NCBI GenBank assembly: GCA_938084835.1
Contig: CALKER010000007.1
Location: forward strand, 62,001 to 126,000
Length of the DNA stretch: 64,000 nucleotides
Source: an uncultured Thermoguttaceae bacterium
Lineage (GTDB): Bacteria > Planctomycetota > Planctomycetia > Pirellulales > Thermoguttaceae
Direction of reading: 5' to 3'
The translations under genes and the position numbers were made by a program. Below, in pieces: positions 59,787 to 64,000 of the stretch (the stretch's first letter is position 1; each line of letters begins with the position of its first letter). Under the pieces are notes generated by a model. It did not search any database. It was not told the origin of the DNA and saw nothing but the letters and a program-made list of their open reading frames with translations.

Positions 59787-60480
59787 CTCGGGCTTTTCTT
59801 CCCACCCCACCGGTCACACCTGGTTCCGCTTTGACGGTTTTTTCGCGTGGGGACGTATGAACCCCACTACCAACTCTCGACGTAAATCGTCGCGGGCTTG
59901 TTCTCGCTTGCCAAACCACTCCACATGTTCTCTTAGCGAACGGAATATTTTCTAACGAACGGAATTATTTTCTTTATATTTTCTTTCAACAATCTGACCA
60001 ATCGTGGATACGGGCAATCTCGGTCGACAAGTGGGGGAGGCCGATATTGAAAAGCCAAATGAACGCCCCACGCACACTTTTGGTTGTTAACCCCCAGCGC
60101 CGTTTGAGATTGGTGGGGCACGTTGTCGGGGTAAATCGAAAAATTAGCTTTATTCCAGATGTGCGGGTACCATCTGTGGCGCTTTTAATTGCCGATAAAG
60201 CCACTTACCGGTTTGCGCGGAGCCAGCTGGGTCCTTCGCTCCGTGTCTTCGTGAGACTATCATGCCTCGAAGTCAGGGGTGCAGCTCGCTCGCCTGCGTT
60301 CCGCGCGTTAGTGGGACTACATTTATTTGGATGGGATAACATTCTCCTGAGGGCACGACATTTTGCAGTGGAATAACAATTCGAGGTGGGACGAAGTTTT
60401 CAACGAGTGCCTCTTAACCGTCAGGGAGCTAGCCTTGTAATTCGCTACGGGTCACTTCGTTAAATATTTAGGGTTAGCTC
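59787..60480 (+). other. 694-bp gap with a periodic pair
   Basis: No gene. An AT-rich segment (59930-60000) has a direct repeat GAACGGAAT (59938 and 59957) followed by TATTTTCTTT-like sequence. The 60-bp pair at 60233-60320 is listed separately. Confidence 0.4.
60233..60320. repeat. Pair of related 27-bp segments 60 bp apart
   Basis: Segments from 60233 and 60293 match at about 20 of 27 positions, sharing TCCG, TT and GTG-GACTA blocks. Same spacing class as the larger arrays. Confidence 0.4.
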
Positions 60481-62043
60481 ATGTTTGAGACCGCCACCAT
60501 CGTCATTGGATTCTTGATTTTCGGCCTCATTCAGCTCGGTGTGGGAATCCTGCTTGGCCGGAGACTTGCTTCCCGCGGAGCTGGCCCTAATAAGGAGGAG
60601 GTCTCAAGGGGCGGGAAATCATCGCTGGCCCACCAAAGCCACCGGAGCCCCTCCGAGCGAAGTCTCCCAACCTCCTCCGAGCACGCGGAAATGGTCTCAC
60701 GGCTTTTCCGTATGGTCAGTGATGTCCGGGACGAGCTCGGGGCTTATCGGGAGCAGTTGGAACTTCTGGCCGGCCAACTTGCCGAGCGAATGGACACCAA
60801 TCCCAGAGATCTTGCCCGGGTATTTTTGGAAGCTATCACTCGCTCACTTCAGATCAACCAGTGGCTCCGAGATCGGTTGATAGAAGTGGAAGAGCGGCTG
60901 CGCCGGCAAGCCGAGGAACTTCACCGTTATTCCAACGAGGCCCGGACCGATCCCCTTACCGGCTTGGTCAACCGCCGCGGCTTCGATGGAGCACTTGACG
61001 AGTGCCTCAAACGGTCTGGACCGAGGAAGAAACCGGTGGGACTTCTTTTGATGGATCTTGATCACTTCAAGCAAGTCAACGATCGGCTGGGACATCCCAC
61101 GGGAGACTTTTTGCTGCAGAATTTGGCGGATCGACTCAGGCAGTTGGCTCCCACATGCGTGGTGGCCCGCGTGGGTGGCGAAGAATTTGCCATCCTTTTC
61201 GACGGCCAAGCCCCGGAAACGGCCGAAGCCGTGGCCCGGCAAATCCATCAAGCGGTAAAAACGCCGGTGGTCACACCGGCAGGCACACTGACTTACACGA
61301 TCTCCGGTGGGATTGCGTGGGCCGAGCCGGGAGATACGCCCGCAACTCTCTACCAGCGAGCAGATTCCGCACTCTATGCTGCCAAAAGATTAGGGCGGGA
61401 CTGCGTCATTGCTTTAGCCGACGGCCGGATTCGGTTGGTCGCACCCGAGAACGGCTGGGAGGGTGCCGTGCCACGGGAAATTCTCATCTCTGCCCTTCTT
61501 CCTTCGGACCACAGGGAGGGATCAATCAAAGTCTGGGGGAGTCAAACCACATTGGCGGGGGCTTCCGCTCGACAACAGCCGGCTTTTACCGGGGAACCTA
61601 CCCCAGAATTTGGTTGTGCTGCTTCGGCCGGCTCAGCAAGAGAGTCGTCGGCAGCGCCGGCTACCCAATTCCAGAATTCGGCCTCCCTCGATCAAATGGA
61701 GGCGCCTGTTACTCGGCAAAGCAACTATGCTTCGCTTAAGTTTTGGCAGCAGCATGGACAGCCAAGTGGCAATCCTTCGACGAAATCTTCTTTATCTTCA
61801 TCTCCTTTGGCAGCTTTTTCTTCTTTGCCCGCCTCCATTTCATCCGCCGATGAGGCCGTTTCATCCCCTGATGAGGCCGAATCTCCTGAAGCTCGGTTAA
61901 ACAACGCTGCACCTAGGCCCCCTTTAGCTCCGAACCTAGACGCCCCAAATGTTCTCTCGCAGCAGGAAGTCGCAGAGATAATGGAAGAGTTTCGACAAAA
62001 AATCCGTCAGCTTATTGGCGATGATCCGCTCGAGGCTGGTTAG
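60481..62043 (+). CDS. Membrane-anchored GGDEF diguanylate cyclase
   Basis: A 520-aa protein with ATG about 8 bp after AGGG. One transmembrane helix (5-26) is followed by a coiled helical segment (about 65-150) and a GGDEF domain (155-315): RTDPLTGLVNRRGFD at 155-169, MDLDHFKQVNDRLGHPTGDF at 191-210 and an intact GGEEF at 232-236. The residues five before GGEEF are not RxxD, so the usual c-di-GMP inhibitory site is absent. It should make c-di-GMP from two GTP. The last 190 residues are Ser/Pro-rich and low complexity, with a duplicated SSADEAVSSPDEAESPEA stretch, ending in a short helix. The PilZ gene just upstream fits the same pathway. Confidence 0.92.
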   Translation: MFETATIVIGFLIFGLIQLGVGILLGRRLASRGAGPNKEEVSRGGKSSLAHQSHRSPSERSLPTSSEHAEMVSRLFRMVSDVRDELGAYREQLELLAGQLAERMDTNPRDLARVFLEAITRSLQINQWLRDRLIEVEERLRRQAEELHRYSNEARTDPLTGLVNRRGFDGALDECLKRSGPRKKPVGLLLMDLDHFKQVNDRLGHPTGDFLLQNLADRLRQLAPTCVVARVGGEEFAILFDGQAPETAEAVARQIHQAVKTPVVTPAGTLTYTISGGIAWAEPGDTPATLYQRADSALYAAKRLGRDCVIALADGRIRLVAPENGWEGAVPREILISALLPSDHREGSIKVWGSQTTLAGASARQQPAFTGEPTPEFGCAASAGSARESSAAPATQFQNSASLDQMEAPVTRQSNYASLKFWQQHGQPSGNPSTKSSLSSSPLAAFSSLPASISSADEAVSSPDEAESPEARLNNAAPRPPLAPNLDAPNVLSQQEVAEIMEEFRQKIRQLIGDDPLEAG

Positions 62044-62370
62044 CCCTCCTCCTGGCCGCAACATGTTTGCACGATCACGGGGCCCCGGAGGGGATCTCCG
62101 GCAAGGCCCGCGGGTAATCCCGCCTTGGTACCTGGTCCTTGGGGGATCGGACCGCTACGCTGCAGAACCATTAAAAAAGTCTCGCCTATTTCCAGGTACT
62201 TATAGCCAAAACGATACCGACCGAACTCAATAAAAAATTTTTTGAATAAGGCAATATTAATCTAGAGATAAACGAGACTTATCGAACTATTCGAGTTGGG
62301 GGTTACATGTCTTGGGGCCCTAATCCGCCGGAAAATTTTTTTTCTTTTTCCCCCGGAATTTCAGCGGTTA

Positions 62371-62687
62371 CGCAGACCTCCCCGCGGGCGTGGTGGCGAA
62401 CCGTTCGTTCGCGCGCGGACCACGAACATGCCGCAGACCTCCCCGCGGGCGTGGTGGCGAACCCCCATCGAATGGCAACTCCCCAGTGGGCGTAACGGCG
62501 AACAGCGGAGTGCCGCGAGTGTCCAGTGCGCGCGGGGAACTCCCTAAGTAGTCGATTCTGGGCGGGCTAGGGAATCCGAGTGTCCTGTGCGCGCGGGGAA
62601 CTCCCCTTTAGTGTTGTACAATCGTACACGTGTACGATGAGTGTCCAGTGCGCGCGGGGAACTCCCCAGTGGGCGTAACGGCGAACA
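62371..62687. CRISPR. CRISPR-like array remnant, 61-bp period, no cas genes
   Basis: Two identical 32-bp copies beginning CGCAGACCTCCCCGCGGGCG lie at 62371 and 62432 (61 bp apart). Three 28-bp copies beginning GAGTGTCCAGTGCGCGCG and ending GGAACTCCC lie at 62517, 62578 and 62639 (61 bp apart, one mismatch), separated by two unrelated 33-bp spacers. A 28-bp sequence starting AACTCCCCAGTGGGCG occurs at 62477 and 62660, 183 bp (3 x 61) apart, and is a degenerate relative of the first repeat. The second repeat resembles the reverse complement of the first. The GC-rich palindromic character and 28+33 spacing recall type I-E arrays. Only a few units remain. Confidence 0.55.
62621..62638. repeat. 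Perfect 18-bp palindrome within a spacer
   Basis: ATCGTACACGTGTACGAT is a perfect palindrome filling the end of the second spacer between 28-bp repeats. Confidence 0.6.
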
Positions 62688-63884
62688 CCTGTGAGCCAGA
62701 CGTAAGGCCGGATTTGGAAGAGTCACCCGCGCAGGCCTAGCAGCGAAGATGGCAAAGCTGGCTACACCGACAGGAATCGCTATCAGGTCACCGAAACAGA
62801 GTTTTCCATCGGCAAAAAACTTTGAACCTCACTCCGCACACTCCTGCTGAACTGGTCACCGTCATTCCGGACCCTTAGGGGGCAGTGCGAAAGATCGAGC
62901 CATGCCTCGGACGAAGGGGGTACTTTCATCGGGTAATCCTATTGGCGGGAAGTGACCCGTTGTTTTACGAAAGCCCTCCATTTTTTGACCGATTGCGGCT
63001 TCACCGATACTTGGACTAGTAGGGTTTGACCGTGTCGAAGTTGTGGGTCACATCACCCGGAAGAAACTTACCTTCGCCCGGGTGACTGGCCAAAATTGGG
63101 GGTAGAAGTTCTCCCGGGGCGGTGCGAGGCTCCTCGTGCGGAAGCCAATCGCGACCGACCACCGCCGAGCGAAAGTAGACCTCCACCTTTCCTGTAATCT
63201 GGACGATGCCCTTGACCGGCCCAAACCCAAGAGAGGAGCAGTCACTCCGGCGGAAATCCGCGTCTTTCTCCTGGCAAGGCCTGATCTTGGGTCGGCCACT
63301 AGCGCCGGGGAGTTTAGCGCCGGAAGTGGTTCGGGAGGTGTCGAGGCGGTACAAACTTCCCGCGAGGCAAGAGTTCAAGCCGCTGAAATACTTTCGCAAG
63401 ATCACTCCCTCACCCTCAAGATGCTGAGCGTTTGAACTGCCAGACCGGATTCCTTTGGTAGGGCGTTAAAGGCCTAGAAAAATCCACCCGATCCCGATCC
63501 GGCCTTGTTTGGGGGAAGCACTCAAATGGTAGGGACTTAGGTAAAGGGCGCATCCATCCGGCCTAAACTGGGCGGCCCACCCCCAAGCGCCATCGCTAGG
63601 AGCGACAATCCTGGTTATGTTTACTGGTGGCTTAAAGAGCTAGGCCCAAAGTAGGTCTCCGGCTTGAGCCAATCCGCCGAGGACAGTTTGAAATGGGGCA
63701 TACAATTTCATTCCCCGGACCCGGCATATATCATCAGTGCCGCTTAAGCTAAGCGAGATGTCTTAGCAAAAAAGATCCTGATTTTCGGTAGATTGGTTGT
63801 GCGGTGGGGCTAGCCGGCTCCAATTCGGCCGGTACCCCCCAATCTGATGAGTGTTTCCCTACAAAGAAACCTGCAACAGATCCT

Positions 63885-64000
63885 ATGACGGAGCAAGAGC
63901 TTGGGCAGCAAGTAGACGTGGTGGCGGTTGGTGCCCACCCAGACGATGTGGAAATCGGATGCGGAGGGACTCTTGCCCTGCTTGCCGATCAGGGCTATAA
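63885..64000 (+). CDS. PIG-L/LmbE-family deacetylase, N-terminal part (BshB1-like)
   Basis: The first 38 codons are in the window. [20 protein letters not shown] contains the AHPDD(V/E)E zinc-binding motif of LmbE/PIG-L N-acetylglucosamine deacetylases. The close fit of the opening to BshB1, which deacetylates GlcNAc-malate in bacillithiol synthesis, makes that a reasonable guess, but other PIG-L enzymes share it. The start is the ATG at 63885; no strong ribosome binding site is visible. The gene continues beyond the window. Confidence 0.88.
   Translation, partial: MTEQELGQQVDVVAVGAHPDDVEIGCGGTLALLADQGY

Larger units (their letters stand above)
62044..63884. other. 1.8-kb gene-free region with CRISPR-like array
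   Basis: No acceptable gene on either strand. The repeat block at 62371-62687 dominates. Frames reading through it are repeat translations. A minus-strand frame at 63016-63405 has no recognised domain. Confidence 0.45.

Noticed and set aside
62296..62547. 83-codon frame with repeated Arg-rich segments
   Set aside because: The repetition is the translation of the CRISPR-like repeats, not a protein repeat.
1..64000. tRNA, rRNA, tmRNA, RNase P, SRP RNA, insertion sequences and cas genes
   Set aside because: I looked for T-loop motifs, conserved RNA cores, transposase and Cas protein motifs and found none I could support by eye. A covariance-model scan would be decisive.

Overview
The window looks like chromosome of a planctomycete (Planctomycetota, probably Pirellulales; a thermophilic Thermogutta-like relative is a guess). 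The case rests on the gene mix: a PilM/PilN fusion operon, a formylglycine sulfatase, a DUF6807/PmoA-type protein, a MoxR ATPase, a PPi-type phosphofructokinase, PEGA, transglutaminase-like and PKD exported proteins, and large Pro/Gly-rich membrane proteins without recognised domains. There is no 16S gene, so this is inference. Coding density is low, about 65% by my gene calls. Most gaps exceed 300 bp and several exceed 1 kb.

Layout. 1-645: end of a glycerate kinase. 658-8005 (minus): three-gene type IV pilus/secretion-like inner-membrane operon (PilM-PilN fusion, then two single-pass Gly/Pro-rich proteins). 8006-10668: gene-free, with decayed periodic repeats. 10669-18574: PEGA lipoprotein, MCE/MlaD protein (convergent, overlapping tails), MoxR ATPase, PKD/TPR exported protein and an exported protein of unknown function. 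18774-27780: sulfatase, transglutaminase-like lipoprotein, HEAT/TPR protein, M14-like carboxypeptidase, OB-HD (YhaM-like) nuclease and a small membrane protein. 27992-37147: DUF6807 protein, HD/PAS/GGDEF signalling protein, FAH-family enzyme and a large lipoprotein alpha/beta hydrolase. 38382-41029 (minus): ECF sigma factor, membrane anti-sigma-like protein and a third membrane protein, probably one regulatory unit. 42340-51762: winged-helix protein, STN-like exported protein, LysM/YkuD-like protein, small Cys-rich lipoprotein, PPi-type phosphofructokinase and chorismate mutase/prephenate dehydratase. 53043-64000: 968-aa exported protein, ribosomal protein S18, zinc-ribbon membrane protein, PilZ protein, GGDEF diguanylate cyclase and the start of a PIG-L deacetylase.

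Themes. Cyclic di-GMP is represented by two GGDEF proteins and one PilZ receptor candidate. Envelope and export functions dominate. No tRNA, rRNA, insertion sequence or cas gene was recognised.

The most unusual signal is in the gene-free DNA. At least three intergenic regions (9648-9858, 47967-48175, 62371-62687) carry short repeats of about 27-32 bp at an exact 61-bp period, with dissimilar DNA between copies. That is the repeat-spacer geometry of type I-E/I-F-like CRISPR arrays, but the copies are degenerate, each region has its own consensus, and no cas genes are nearby. Weaker two-copy echoes at 59-61 bp occur in several other gaps. I read these as decayed CRISPR-like arrays, or as an undescribed family of periodic intergenic repeats.
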